Of a DNA stretch of 64,000 bases, positions 9,563-18,397 are shown one piece after another. This stretch comes from Streptomyces noursei ATCC 11455 (GTDB taxonomy: Bacteria; Actinomycetota; Actinomycetes; Streptomycetales; Streptomycetaceae), in contig NZ_CP011533.1 of NCBI RefSeq assembly GCF_001704275.1, forward strand, positions 3,410,001 to 3,474,000, written 5' to 3'. Within the stretch, counting starts at the first letter, position 1; every line of letters begins with the position of its first letter. Position numbers and translations under genes: made by a program. Below the pieces are notes generated by a model that did no database searches, was not told the origin of the DNA, and saw nothing but the letters and a program-made list of their open reading frames with translations.

Positions 9563-10654
9563 TCAGTGTCTCAAGCACTCCCTGCCATCCACTGCAACGG
9601 CAGCCAGGCGATGTCCCCCTTCAGTACTCGCCAAGGTCGCTCCGTAGTCCGGGTCGTACAAGCGCAGCATGGAGACGAAGCTGTCGAGCAGGTCGAGTTG
9701 TTCGGGCCTGAGTGATGGCGCGTTGAAGTGCATGACCGTGTTGCGTACGTCCTTCACCCGGCTGAGCATCCCGACGAAATAGGCCCTGTCGACGAGAGGC
9801 CAGCCGAGCTTGCCCCAGCGTTCCTCGTTGTTCAGGAGGCGGATGTACTCACCGAACATCATCTCGTCGACGGACCGCTTGTTCTTGTGCACCTTCTGGA
9901 TGTCGTCTTCGTCGTAAACACGGCCCAGGCAGCGTCGCAGTCGCCGCTCGATCTCGCCCAGTGTGAAGAAGGGGCGGGCGACCGTGCCGAACTCGCCGGC
10001 AAGGTCAGCGGAGGTGACGATGCCGCTCACCCGCCCGTCGGCGGCCCGGACGAGGACGAATTCGTGTGCGCGGATTACCGGCAGCACCGGCAGCAGGTGG
10101 GCCGAGGCGTTGACGATCTCGTACTCGCTGCTGATGGCGCTGGTCAGGCATGTCTTACGCCCGGTCGCGTGCATGTGGGCGATCGATGCCCACGTGACGA
10201 CACCATGCAAGATCCCTGACGCATCGATCGCGGGAAGCTGCGAGTATCCGTGCTCCACCATTCTGCCCATTGCGACGGGCAGGAGCTCATCAGGTGTAAT
10301 CGATGTGACCCTGTGAGCGCACGGCAGGTCGTGCACCCGCATCGCCGTCTGCGGGAACATGCCGACGGCGTCTTCAGAGTCGTCGGCCAGGTGCGGATCG
10401 GTACCGCTGTCCTCTTCGTAGCTGCCGGCGCCCGCGTCGTGCTCGTGGTCGATCCGGACGACCGTGACATCGTCGTTCAGTGAGCCGACCGCGAAGTCCG
10501 GCACCGTGGCCAGACCGGCGTTCGTCAGGTCGAGCCGGATCTGCGGAACGGACGCGTGGTCACGGACCCGGAAGCCCCAGAGGGACACCAGGCCCCGGAT
10601 CGACAGGGTGGTGCCTTCCAGCCCCTTGACCGTGGCGTCATCCGGCGTGGCCAT
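9563..10654 (-). CDS. CBS-pair protein with C-terminal HEPN-like RNase domain
   Basis: A 363-residue protein of three parts. A poorly recognised N-terminal region (1-110) contains an Asp/Glu-rich linker. A tandem CBS region (about 120-245) carries the repeats HGYSQLPAIDASGILHGVVTW and a second copy ending RVSGIVTSADLAGEF. A C-terminal helical domain (about 255-345) contains R304-N-T-V-M-H309, which fits the R-x4-H motif of HEPN ribonucleases. CBS pairs usually bind adenine nucleotides, so a ligand-gated RNase effector is a reasonable inference; no RNase activity is proven. The start ATG 10654 follows GAGGGAG and overlaps the end of the DUF262 gene by 17 nt, showing translational coupling. Confidence 0.72.
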   Translation of the reverse strand: MATPDDATVKGLEGTTLSIRGLVSLWGFRVRDHASVPQIRLDLTNAGLATVPDFAVGSLNDDVTVVRIDHEHDAGAGSYEEDSGTDPHLADDSEDAVGMFPQTAMRVHDLPCAHRVTSITPDELLPVAMGRMVEHGYSQLPAIDASGILHGVVTWASIAHMHATGRKTCLTSAISSEYEIVNASAHLLPVLPVIRAHEFVLVRAADGRVSGIVTSADLAGEFGTVARPFFTLGEIERRLRRCLGRVYDEDDIQKVHKNKRSVDEMMFGEYIRLLNNEERWGKLGWPLVDRAYFVGMLSRVKDVRNTVMHFNAPSLRPEQLDLLDSFVSMLRLYDPDYGATLASTEGGHRLAAVAVDGRECLRH

Positions 10655-12485
10655 CGGTCGCTCCCTCTCGCACCGCGCTCTTGCCCATTTCCCGTTCCAC
10701 GAGTTCCAGGAGCCTTGCCGTCCGGTCCCGGTAGAACGCCTCAAAGTCGTCCGCGCGCAGTGTCTTGGCGTCGATGAGGTGCGTGCCGACGATGTCGTCG
10801 AACCAGTCGCCCGGACTGCCGGTGTGACGTTCGAAAGAGGGCAGGTAGACGGAAGGAGCACTGGTCCCCATGGTCTGCAGCGCCCGGTAGGACAGCGGGG
10901 TTTTGTTGACGATGCTGTTCATCAAGGAGCTGTCGACGCCGTTGTGTTCGAACCAGGTCTTGGGGAAGACCTGACGGATGTCCACGTACTGTCCGATCAG
11001 TGTCTGCTCGCTGATCGGCTCTCCGTGGAAGAACCAGTCGATCGCCCCCTCCTTGAGGAGGAGAGCGTGGATTCCCTTGTACGCCGCGCTGTTGCGCGTG
11101 GTGAGCCTGTGCAGGCGCTGTTCCTGGAAGGTCGCTTCCGTGATGGTGTCGGGCTCCGGACCGCCGTCCCTGATCCAGCCGACCACCTGCTCGACGTCGC
11201 GTACGAACCGGGTGTCCGTGACTCCTCCGTAGAGCTCGCCGAGCACACCGCACCAGTACCAGCGCGCGAGCTTCTCGTGGACGCCCCGGTCTTCCACCGC
11301 CTCCCCGAGAAGGACACCGATCGCAGCGAGGGGTACCACCTGGGACCCGTACGGCAGGTCGCGTTCGCGGAAGACGTGCTGTGTGGCGAGGAAGCGGCCG
11401 ACCCAGGACAGCGCTTTAGCCGCCTTCGGCGCGATGCGCGTGTAGTCGGCGAGCGGCAGGTGCAGCAGATCGCGGCGCTTGCAGCTCACCGCCGGCGCGT
11501 TGGTCGCCCCGGAATGCTCCGCCAGGAACTCCTGTTTGCGCTGGTACGTACGCACCAGCGCGATGGTCTGGAGGAAGTCCAGGCTCGTGAGTCCGGTCTC
11601 CTGACCGCCTTCCTTGTCCAGTGTCCCGAACACCTGGTGGTCCGAGCACAGCTTGCCCTTGATGGCCTGCCAGTCTTTGATGAGGCTGAAGTCCTCGCCT
11701 CCGTTGCGCTCCGCGTACTGCGTGTCACCGGCGTAGGTCGCCGTGAGCAGCTCGAAGACGTTGAGGACGACGCCGCCGGTGTTTACCCGCTCGAACACCG
11801 AGCACACCGCTTCCTTACGGGTTTCCTTCGGCAGCCGGATCAACGGCACCTTGAACCCTTTGACGGTGTCGATGACCTGGGCCTGGAACGCCGACCACAT
11901 GTCCCAGCGGTCGTCGCCGCCGCTGACGTAGGCCCGTTGCCACTTACCTGTCCGATCCGGCTCGAAGATCAGGTTCAAGGGGAACAGGCCGCTCGCGCAC
12001 TCCTTGTCCCGCGTGCCGAGGTCCCAGGTCGTGCGGCCGTAGACGCCACGCACGACTCGATCTTCCGGAACGGACACGATCGCGTCGTCCCGGTCCGCCG
12101 TGTCGTCCACCGCCTTGGCGATGTCGATGTAGTACCAGCGCTTGAGCGGCTTGTTGCGTGCGCCCGTCGTCTCCACCGGCCGGTCCGACCGGAGCGCCTG
12201 GAACAAGGACGTCAGGCGCTGTTGACCGTCGAGCAGCAGTTGTTCCGGGACGACCTGCGGTCCCACCTCGGTGCCGTGCAGGGGCCGGGCCTTGAACTGA
12301 GCTTCGCCACCGGTGTCCAGCGTCATGGCGACGCCCAGCGGATAGTCGAGGGTCACCGTCGCCAGCAGAGCACGGATCCGGTCATCGTCCCACTTCCACT
12401 GCCGCTGGAAGTCAGGAAGCTGGATCCTTCCGGCCGCAACATCTTCCAGCATCTTGCCCAGGCTGGGCCCGTCTAACGCCACCAC
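10638..12485 (-). CDS. DUF262 (GmrSD-type) protein with degenerate HNH
   Basis: A 615-residue protein of the DUF262/DUF1524 superfamily, whose member GmrSD cuts glucosylated phage DNA. N-terminal motifs are QLPDFQRQW (22-30) and LLLDGQQRLTS (83-93), the ParB-like DGQQR signature; FERVNTGG follows later. The C-terminal region resembles the HNH domain, including VNKTPLSYRALQTMG and SAPSVYL. However, the metal-binding His segment normally written HHIFPK reads DIRQVFPK at 502-509, so the nuclease site looks inactivated. It is the first gene of a two-gene minus-strand unit with the CBS-HEPN protein and diverges from the RAMA operon. Start is GTG 12485. The nuclease-dead reading needs alignment. 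Confidence 0.85.
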   Translation of the reverse strand: MVALDGPSLGKMLEDVAAGRIQLPDFQRQWKWDDDRIRALLATVTLDYPLGVAMTLDTGGEAQFKARPLHGTEVGPQVVPEQLLLDGQQRLTSLFQALRSDRPVETTGARNKPLKRWYYIDIAKAVDDTADRDDAIVSVPEDRVVRGVYGRTTWDLGTRDKECASGLFPLNLIFEPDRTGKWQRAYVSGGDDRWDMWSAFQAQVIDTVKGFKVPLIRLPKETRKEAVCSVFERVNTGGVVLNVFELLTATYAGDTQYAERNGGEDFSLIKDWQAIKGKLCSDHQVFGTLDKEGGQETGLTSLDFLQTIALVRTYQRKQEFLAEHSGATNAPAVSCKRRDLLHLPLADYTRIAPKAAKALSWVGRFLATQHVFRERDLPYGSQVVPLAAIGVLLGEAVEDRGVHEKLARWYWCGVLGELYGGVTDTRFVRDVEQVVGWIRDGGPEPDTITEATFQEQRLHRLTTRNSAAYKGIHALLLKEGAIDWFFHGEPISEQTLIGQYVDIRQVFPKTWFEHNGVDSSLMNSIVNKTPLSYRALQTMGTSAPSVYLPSFERHTGSPGDWFDDIVGTHLIDAKTLRADDFEAFYRDRTARLLELVEREMGKSAVREGATDGHAG

Positions 12486-12574
12486 ACCCCCAATAACTAA
12501 GGACGCACCCCTGCGTCACAGGGCCAACATGCTACTGGCGCCTGACGGCTTCCCGACCGGAGTGCCGACAGCCC

Positions 12575-12603
12575 TTGCACAAAAACTTCAAATCCCCTAG
12601 TCT
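12575..12603 (+). promoter_or_regulatory. Promoter of the RAMA/EVE operon
   Basis: Near-consensus hexamers TTGCAC (12575-12580) and TAGTCT (12598-12603) with an exact 17-bp spacer, ending 36 bp before the reader gene. It sits in the 154-bp gap between divergent units. Confidence 0.65.
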
Positions 12604-12623
12604 TTGAGACTTCAATGTCAAAG
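12602..12623. promoter_or_regulatory. Inverted repeat overlapping the -10 element
   Basis: CTTTGA (12602-12607) and TCAAAG (12618-12623) form a perfect 6-bp dyad with 10-nt centre, placed on the start region of the plus-strand operon. The placement suits a repressor operator. The SeqA/RHH-like reader made by the first gene is a candidate ligand; this is inference. Confidence 0.45.
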
Positions 12624-12639
12624 ATTGGGGGAATCGGCG

Positions 12640-13062
12640 GTGCCCAAGCGTTCCATTGAGATCGACGACGAGGTGTTCGCGTACCTGCAGAGTCGGAGCG
12701 AGCCCCTGGTGGACACACCCAACGACGTGCTGCGGCGCCTGCTCCTCGGAAGCGCCGGCCGACTGCCGGCCGTCACGGCGGAGCGCCGGCCGGGAGATTT
12801 GATGCCCTTCATCAAGGCGGGAGTGCTCAAGGCCGGGGACAAGCTGATCCACGTCCAGCCGCGTCGCGGGCTGACACATGAGGCCACGGTGACGGCGGAC
12901 GGCTGGCTCGAAATCGAGGACGGCCGCGCATTCTCCAAGCCGTCGCCCGCGCTCAAGGCGCAGACCGGAGTCGACATCAACGGCTATGGCAAATACGTCC
13001 TCAAGGAAGACCCCGGGGTTCGTCTCCAGGACCTCCGCGAGCAGCTGCGAGGCGGGGCCTGA
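12640..13062 (+). CDS. SeqA-like N-terminus + RAMA modified-DNA reader
   Basis: A 140-residue protein. Residues 1-37 (KRSIEIDDEVFAYLQ ... DVLRRLLLG) closely follow the dimerising helical N-terminus of SeqA, the enterobacterial hemimethylated-GATC binder. Residues 53-138 match the RAMA domain (restriction-system adenine-methylase-associated), with GVLKAGDKLIH, THEATVTADGWLEIEDG and a final Gly/aromatic VDINGYGKYV segment. RAMA domains are predicted to read modified bases in restriction and anti-phage loci. Start GTG 12640 has GGGGGA about 7 nt upstream; an earlier GTG/ATG start lacks that. It overlaps the EVE-like gene by one base. A multimeric reader of methylated DNA is the likely role. Confidence 0.78.
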   Translation: MPKRSIEIDDEVFAYLQSRSEPLVDTPNDVLRRLLLGSAGRLPAVTAERRPGDLMPFIKAGVLKAGDKLIHVQPRRGLTHEATVTADGWLEIEDGRAFSKPSPALKAQTGVDINGYGKYVLKEDPGVRLQDLREQLRGGA

Positions 13063-13538
13063 TGGCGACGCAACTAATCATCATCGGCAACCGAGAGCCC
13101 CTGGCCTGGGTGCTGGAGAACCAGCGGATGGCCTTCCCCGCTCGGCGCACCACCGGACTCCCGGAGAAGGGCGACGAGATCCTCATCTACACGACCCGGG
13201 GCTGCTACCGGAACCCGGGACGCGACCGGGGACGGATCATGGGCCTGGCGACCGTCACCTCCGAGGTCTCAGTGCTCGCGGATCCCGTCTCGTTCGGCGA
13301 CCGGGACTTCACCTCCGGATGCACCCTCCAGGTGCACGGACTCGCCCCGCGCCACGAGGGGGTGATCCTCGCGGACCTCGTACCGCAGCTTCAGGTCTTC
13401 CCGAAGCCCGACAGCTGGAGTGCCACCTTGCGCCGCGCGTCGCTCAGACTGCCGGAACCGGACGCCGATCTACTGCGCCGGGAACTTCAGCCGATGCTCC
13501 GGCCCCGCGGGTCGATTCTCGGCCAGTACGCGCTCTGA
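13062..13538 (+). CDS. EVE/PUA-like domain protein
   Basis: A 158-residue protein with features of the EVE/ASCH-like PUA fold. It begins with strand QLIIIGNREPLAWVLENQ, then GDEILIYTTRGCYRNPGRDRG (about 38-58), then a barrel strand RIMGLATVTSEV. EVE domains bind modified bases in DNA and often accompany nucleases and NTPases in defence loci. It is translationally coupled to the reader before it (TGATG overlap). The fold call rests on pattern only; no residue for base capture can be named with confidence. Confidence 0.65.
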   Translation: MATQLIIIGNREPLAWVLENQRMAFPARRTTGLPEKGDEILIYTTRGCYRNPGRDRGRIMGLATVTSEVSVLADPVSFGDRDFTSGCTLQVHGLAPRHEGVILADLVPQLQVFPKPDSWSATLRRASLRLPEPDADLLRRELQPMLRPRGSILGQYAL

Positions 13539-13722
13539 TCTAGCCGCTCGGCTCCCTGGCCTGCTCCGATCCCGGCAGAGAAGCGGAACGCTCGCCGTAG
13601 ACTGGCCGACAAGCTGTGTGCGCCGTCGGCCGGACGCGGCCCTCCCACACGTCCAGCTCCGGAGCAGCGGGCACCGCCGACGAGACCAGGTTCAGGGTTC
13701 GACACGGGTGGGGGCACGAGCC

Positions 13723-15066
13723 ATGTACGAGCTGAACGAGGAGAAGGACCCGGCGGTGCTGGGGCCGTTCCAACTGCTCGCCGTGCTCGGACAGGGCGGG
13801 ATGGGCCGTACATACCTCGGGCGCAGGCTCCCGCTGGAGAACCTGGGTCCCGAGCTGGAGACGGGATACCACCTGACGGAGTTCAGGGAGTCGGCTCAGC
13901 CGGCCCTGGCAGCGGTGAAGGTGATCAAGCCGTCGAAGCTGCGGGACAGCTCCGAGCACTCCGAGGAGGAGGCCAGGGCACGGTTCGCGCAGGAGATCGA
14001 GACGATGCGTACGGTGGCCAGCGCTCGGGTTCCGGCGCTGCTCGCCGCCGACGCCGACGCCGAACAGCCCTGGCTGGCCATGGACTATGTCCACGGCTCG
14101 ACTCTCCACAAGCTCGTCCATGCCTGTGGTCCGCTGCCCGTGGGCCCGTACGGGGCGCTCGGCCTCGCCCTGGTGGACGCTCTGCGCGCCATCCACGGCG
14201 CCAAACTGCTGCACCGGGACCTCAAGCCGAGCAACATCGCTCTCGGTCCCGACGGCCCCGTCGTACTCGACTTCGGTCTCGCCGTACTCACCGAGCGGGA
14301 CAGCGACGCGGCTCTCACCAAGACGGGCGACGGCTTCGGCACCCCGTCCTACATGTCTCTGGAGCAGGCGACCGACACCAAGCACGTCACGGAGTCCGCA
14401 GACATCTACTCGCTGGGGGCGGTGCTGTTCTTCGCGGCCGCCAAGCGCCCGCCGTACCCCCTCGCTCCCCTGCTCACCGCACCGAAGTGGGACGGTGTCC
14501 ACGCACCGTACCTGCCGCTGCTGGGCCGGATTCTGGTGCAGGTGGAGGCACAGCGGCCTTCTCTCGACGAGATCGAGAGCGACCTTCGCCAGCTGCTCGC
14601 CGGCCACGGACTGACGGAGGAAGCCGCCGCGGACCAGCTGCGGGCTCTCGTGACCGGGTCCGGGCTGATCCCCGAGCTCCCCACGAAAGCCCTCTCTGAC
14701 CTGGCGGACCCCGAGATCCAGCAGGCGGCCCAGCAGGCCGTCAACCAGGGGGCCGCACCGGACAGTCCGTGGGCGCCCGACCTGTTCGACGAGTTCCTGG
14801 AGGCCGAGGCGCAGGACCTGGAGCCCCTGGATGTGGAGGCCGAGCCCGCGCCCGGCCCCGCCACATATGTGCCGACCGTGGTGGACCCGGCCCCGCGACC
14901 CGCGCTGCCCGCTGTCACGCCGGTCCCCGCGCAGCCGACGGTGACCAGCTACCGCCTCGCACCACCGCAGCCCCCCGCGACGCCCGAGTCGGCCGTGGTG
15001 CCGCCTGTCGCCCTGCGCGCTGCCGAGCGGTTGCGGAAGGCGTACGCCCATAGTGGGCGTCTCTGA
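13723..15066 (+). CDS. Soluble Hanks-type Ser/Thr protein kinase
   Basis: Kinase domain over residues about 13-285. The Gly loop is G23-Q-G-G-M-G28, the catalytic Lys K66 in AAVKVIKP, the catalytic loop H164-R-D-L-K-P-S-N171, and DFG at 183-185. The usual APE is replaced by SLE in the segment GTPSYMSLEQA. An insertion of about 30 residues separates the Gly loop from the lysine. The C-terminal 150 residues are acidic then Pro-rich, with no membrane segment or PASTA repeats, unlike PknB. The start ATG 13723 follows GGGGG at suitable spacing. It is separated from the EVE gene by 184 bp and from the SNF2 gene by 183 bp. The context suggests signalling within the defence island, as with PglW in BREX-2. 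Confidence 0.88.
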   Translation: MYELNEEKDPAVLGPFQLLAVLGQGGMGRTYLGRRLPLENLGPELETGYHLTEFRESAQPALAAVKVIKPSKLRDSSEHSEEEARARFAQEIETMRTVASARVPALLAADADAEQPWLAMDYVHGSTLHKLVHACGPLPVGPYGALGLALVDALRAIHGAKLLHRDLKPSNIALGPDGPVVLDFGLAVLTERDSDAALTKTGDGFGTPSYMSLEQATDTKHVTESADIYSLGAVLFFAAAKRPPYPLAPLLTAPKWDGVHAPYLPLLGRILVQVEAQRPSLDEIESDLRQLLAGHGLTEEAAADQLRALVTGSGLIPELPTKALSDLADPEIQQAAQQAVNQGAAPDSPWAPDLFDEFLEAEAQDLEPLDVEAEPAPGPATYVPTVVDPAPRPALPAVTPVPAQPTVTSYRLAPPQPPATPESAVVPPVALRAAERLRKAYAHSGRL

Positions 15067-15249
15067 TCTGCCACGGCGTGGGCGGTGCCGTGGCCTCGCG
15101 AGAACAGGTTGCAGAACCCGGATCGCTGGGGCCCGTGTCCGTTTAGGCTTCGAATGGGCCCGCGCCGCCCCCTCTCACCGGGAGAAACAGAACCTCGTGC
15201 GCCGAGTCCGGCGCGCGTGCCGCCGGCCTGTCGAAAGGAACCGCCCGCC

Positions 15250-18200
15250 ATGCCCGACGCAGCGTCCGACCTCCCCTCGGGCCCGCCCCCGGCGGGCACG
15301 GTGATCGAGGTACGGGACGAGGAGTGGCTGGTCCACAACAACCCTCGCGAGGTGCGCCCCGGCGAGTTTCTGATCGAGGCGATCGGCGCCTCCGAGCTGG
15401 TCCGCGGGCACCGGGCACGCTTCCTGACCTCACTCGACGGTATGCCCCGCGTTCTGCGCCCCGAGGACACCCGACTCGTCCACGACACATCCGAGGGATA
15501 CCGTCTCAGCCGGCTCTTCCTGGAGGCGGTGCTGCGCAAGACCCCGCTTCCCCAGATCGAGCGCCGTCTCGCGCTCACTGAGGGCTTTCTGCTCGATCGC
15601 ATGGACTACCAGCTGCGGCCGGCCGAGAAGGCCCTGGCGAATCCGCTGCGGCCGCGCCTGCTGATCGGTGACGTCGTCGGCCTCGGCAAGACCCTGGAGA
15701 TCGGGATCCTGCTCGGTGAGCTGATCCGCCGGGGACGCGGCGAGCGCATTCTCGTGGTCACCCCGGCGCCGGTGTTGGAGCAGTTCCAGCACGAGATGTG
15801 GACCCGCTTCTCCCTGCCCCTCGTCCGCCTGGACAGTGTCGGCATCTCCCGGATCGAGCGGAAGATCCCGGTCGGCCGGAACCCGTTCACCTACTACAAG
15901 CGCGTCATCATCTCGATGGACACCCTGAAGAACGCCAAGCGCTACGGTGCCTGGCTCCAGGACATCGAATGGGACGCCGTCGTGATCGACGAGTCCCACA
16001 ACCTGATCAACCGCGGCAGCGACCGCCGCATCCTGGCTGAGCTGCTCGCGAAGCAGACCGATGCCCTGATCCTCGCGAGCGCCACCCCGCACAACGGTGT
16101 GATGCGGGACTTCACCGGCCTGGTCCGGCTCTTGGACCCGATGGCCGTCAAGGACGAGCAGAACCCGAAGGCGTCCGAGTTGCACCACCTCATGCTGCGC
16201 CGTACCAAGGTGAGCAAGGAGGTGGCCAAGGCGCTGGAAGGCGCGTGGGCGCCTCGTGGCGAGTCGAAGCCGATCCCGTGTGCGGCAGGCGAGCTGGAGG
16301 AGCGCGTTTTCGCCGAGCTGACCGAGAACTGGCTGAGGAATCCGGATCCCCGCGGGGCCGATCACCTCTTCCCGTACGTGCTGCTGAAGTCCTTCCTGTC
16401 CTCACACCGCGCGCTGTTCGTGACGGCCCGCAAGAAGCTGGCCAGCCTGGGCCATGCCCTGCCGGAAGGGCACAAGAACGTCACCGATCCGCCGCTGACC
16501 GGTGCGGAGGCGCACTCGGGGGTGCCGGAGGTCGCCTCGCTGCTCCGGCTCACGGAGCTGGCGCGCGAGGTCGAGCAGGCGTCGGTGTCAGGAGCCGCGG
16601 CCACGGCCAAGCTCGCTGCCCTCGTCAGCTATCTCCGCCAGATCAAGGTCGGACCGGGCAGCCTGACCCGCGCGGTCGTGTTCTCCGAGCGCCGCGAGAC
16701 CCTCAACTGGCTCGGCGCGGTACTTCCCGCGCTGTTGGGCTGGAAGAAGCCCAAGGACGGTGAGGCCGCCGTCAAGGTGATGCACAGCGAGGTCTCCGAC
16801 ACCGTCCAGATGGACTACGTGGACGAGTTCGCGCGGGCCGGCAGCGACGTACGGCTGCTGCTCACCGGCGACGGCGCCTCCGAGGGCGTCAACCTGCACC
16901 GGCAGTGCCACCACCTCGTGCACTGGGATCTGCCGTGGAGCCTGATCCGGGTCGAGCAGCGCAACGGCCGCATCGACCGGTACGGACAGCGCGAGAACCC
17001 CGAATTCCGGGCGCTGATCCTGCGGAGCGAGGTCGAGGGCGCCCTGGACGACCGGACCGTCGCGGAAAAGGTCCTCGCCCGCGAGGCGCGGGTCCACGAG
17101 GTGCTGGGTGCGGTGGAGGCCGCCACGAAGGAGGACGACTGGGGCAAGGAGGAGCGCCGGGTGATGGAGGCGCTGCTCCGCGACGCCCCGCCCGAGGAGG
17201 CGGTCGCCGACCTCCAGGCCGTCGATGTGGAGGCGCTGACCGAAGGCAGTGGCCTATCCGCCGAGTTCCCCGTCGCGCGCCGGACAATGAGCGAGTTCGG
17301 CACCGGTCCGGCCCCGGCGGAGGCGGAGGCCGACGCCTCCGGATCCGACGCGGGCTTCAACGCGGACTTCGATTTCGACCTGGACATAGACCTGGATGAC
17401 TACGGATCCAACGCTCCGGAAGAGACACAACCGGCGCAGGACAGCCCCGCCTCGACCACTAAGGATTCCGACATCCCGACGGTCGACGAGCTGCGCCTGT
17501 TCGATCCTGCCCCGGAGCGGAACCGCCTCCTGTACGTACGCACCGGCCTGGACGAGCTGGCCAAACTGGAGTCGTTCCGCCTCAACACCGCCTTCACCGG
17601 CACCGACCTCAGCTTCGACACTCCCGAGGACCTGGCCGACCGGCTCGACGTGCTGCCGCCCGGCTATCTGCGCGATCAGAACATCGCCCGCCGGATGAAA
17701 CTGACCTTCAGCCGCGAGGATGCGTCCGATTCCCTCAAGAGGGCTCGCGAGGACTCGAATTCGTCCTCGCTCTGGCCGGACGCCCACTACGTCGGCGAAC
17801 TCCACCCGGTGGTCGAGTGGATCACCGACAAGGTGCTCGTCCAGCTCGGCCGTCAGCAGGCCCAGGTCCTCCAGGTCGATGCCCGGGTCGCGCCCACGCC
17901 CGTGGTCCTCACCCAGGGCGTGTGGTCCAACGCCGAGGGGCGGCCGACCTTGGTCGCCTGGCTCGCGATCGACCGCCTCGACGAGCCGGAGCCTCGGGTC
18001 CGGAAACTCACCCCGGAACTGCTCGCCGAACTCGGCATCGGCCCTGACATGCCCGACCATTACGCCCCGGGCTCACTGGAGGACCTCCAACCGCTGGTCC
18101 CCAAGGCCGTGGCCGAGACCCGGCGGACGCTCGACGGTCTGCGGGAGATCGCCGACAGGGAGGTCGACGCTCCGCTGCGCGTGTACGAGAAGCAGGTCGG

Positions 18201-18345
18201 CGACTGGCGGCAGGATCTGCTCCCTGGATTCACCCGCTCCACCCGTGACGAAGCGGCGGACCGCCTGGCCGAGGCCGCCGCACGGCTCCGGACCTCGGGC
18301 GACCCGATGGTCCGGGTCCTGGCCGTGCTGGAGCCCGGCGCATGA
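15250..18345 (+). CDS. SNF2/RapA-type DNA-dependent ATPase (DrmD-like)
   Basis: A 1,031-residue superfamily 2 translocase. An N-terminal small beta domain (about 15-60, VIEVRDEEWLV) resembles that of RapA-type proteins. Motif I is GLGKT (144-148), motif II DESH (247-250), motif III SATPHNG (278-284), motif VI EQRNGRIDRYGQ near 568-579. A long C-terminal part with an Asp-rich stretch (about residues 690-730) follows. SNF2 proteins paired with an adenine methyltransferase are the hallmark DrmD-DrmMI pair of class 1 DISARM. The start ATG 15250 follows AAAGGAA. The methyltransferase begins 53 bp after its stop. Confidence 0.88.
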   Translation: MPDAASDLPSGPPPAGTVIEVRDEEWLVHNNPREVRPGEFLIEAIGASELVRGHRARFLTSLDGMPRVLRPEDTRLVHDTSEGYRLSRLFLEAVLRKTPLPQIERRLALTEGFLLDRMDYQLRPAEKALANPLRPRLLIGDVVGLGKTLEIGILLGELIRRGRGERILVVTPAPVLEQFQHEMWTRFSLPLVRLDSVGISRIERKIPVGRNPFTYYKRVIISMDTLKNAKRYGAWLQDIEWDAVVIDESHNLINRGSDRRILAELLAKQTDALILASATPHNGVMRDFTGLVRLLDPMAVKDEQNPKASELHHLMLRRTKVSKEVAKALEGAWAPRGESKPIPCAAGELEERVFAELTENWLRNPDPRGADHLFPYVLLKSFLSSHRALFVTARKKLASLGHALPEGHKNVTDPPLTGAEAHSGVPEVASLLRLTELAREVEQASVSGAAATAKLAALVSYLRQIKVGPGSLTRAVVFSERRETLNWLGAVLPALLGWKKPKDGEAAVKVMHSEVSDTVQMDYVDEFARAGSDVRLLLTGDGASEGVNLHRQCHHLVHWDLPWSLIRVEQRNGRIDRYGQRENPEFRALILRSEVEGALDDRTVAEKVLAREARVHEVLGAVEAATKEDDWGKEERRVMEALLRDAPPEEAVADLQAVDVEALTEGSGLSAEFPVARRTMSEFGTGPAPAEAEADASGSDAGFNADFDFDLDIDLDDYGSNAPEETQPAQDSPASTTKDSDIPTVDELRLFDPAPERNRLLYVRTGLDELAKLESFRLNTAFTGTDLSFDTPEDLADRLDVLPPGYLRDQNIARRMKLTFSREDASDSLKRAREDSNSSSLWPDAHYVGELHPVVEWITDKVLVQLGRQQAQVLQVDARVAPTPVVLTQGVWSNAEGRPTLVAWLAIDRLDEPEPRVRKLTPELLAELGIGPDMPDHYAPGSLEDLQPLVPKAVAETRRTLDGLREIADREVDAPLRVYEKQVGDWRQDLLPGFTRSTRDEAADRLAEAAARLRTSGDPMVRVLAVLEPGA

Positions 18346-18397
18346 GTCCCCGTCCCCTCGACCGCACCCCTATGAACAGCGAGCAGGAGCAGCAGGC

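Noticed and set aside
9270..9578. 102-residue minus-strand frame after the CBS-HEPN gene
   Set aside because: No recognisable motif, poor start spacing; left as remnant DNA.
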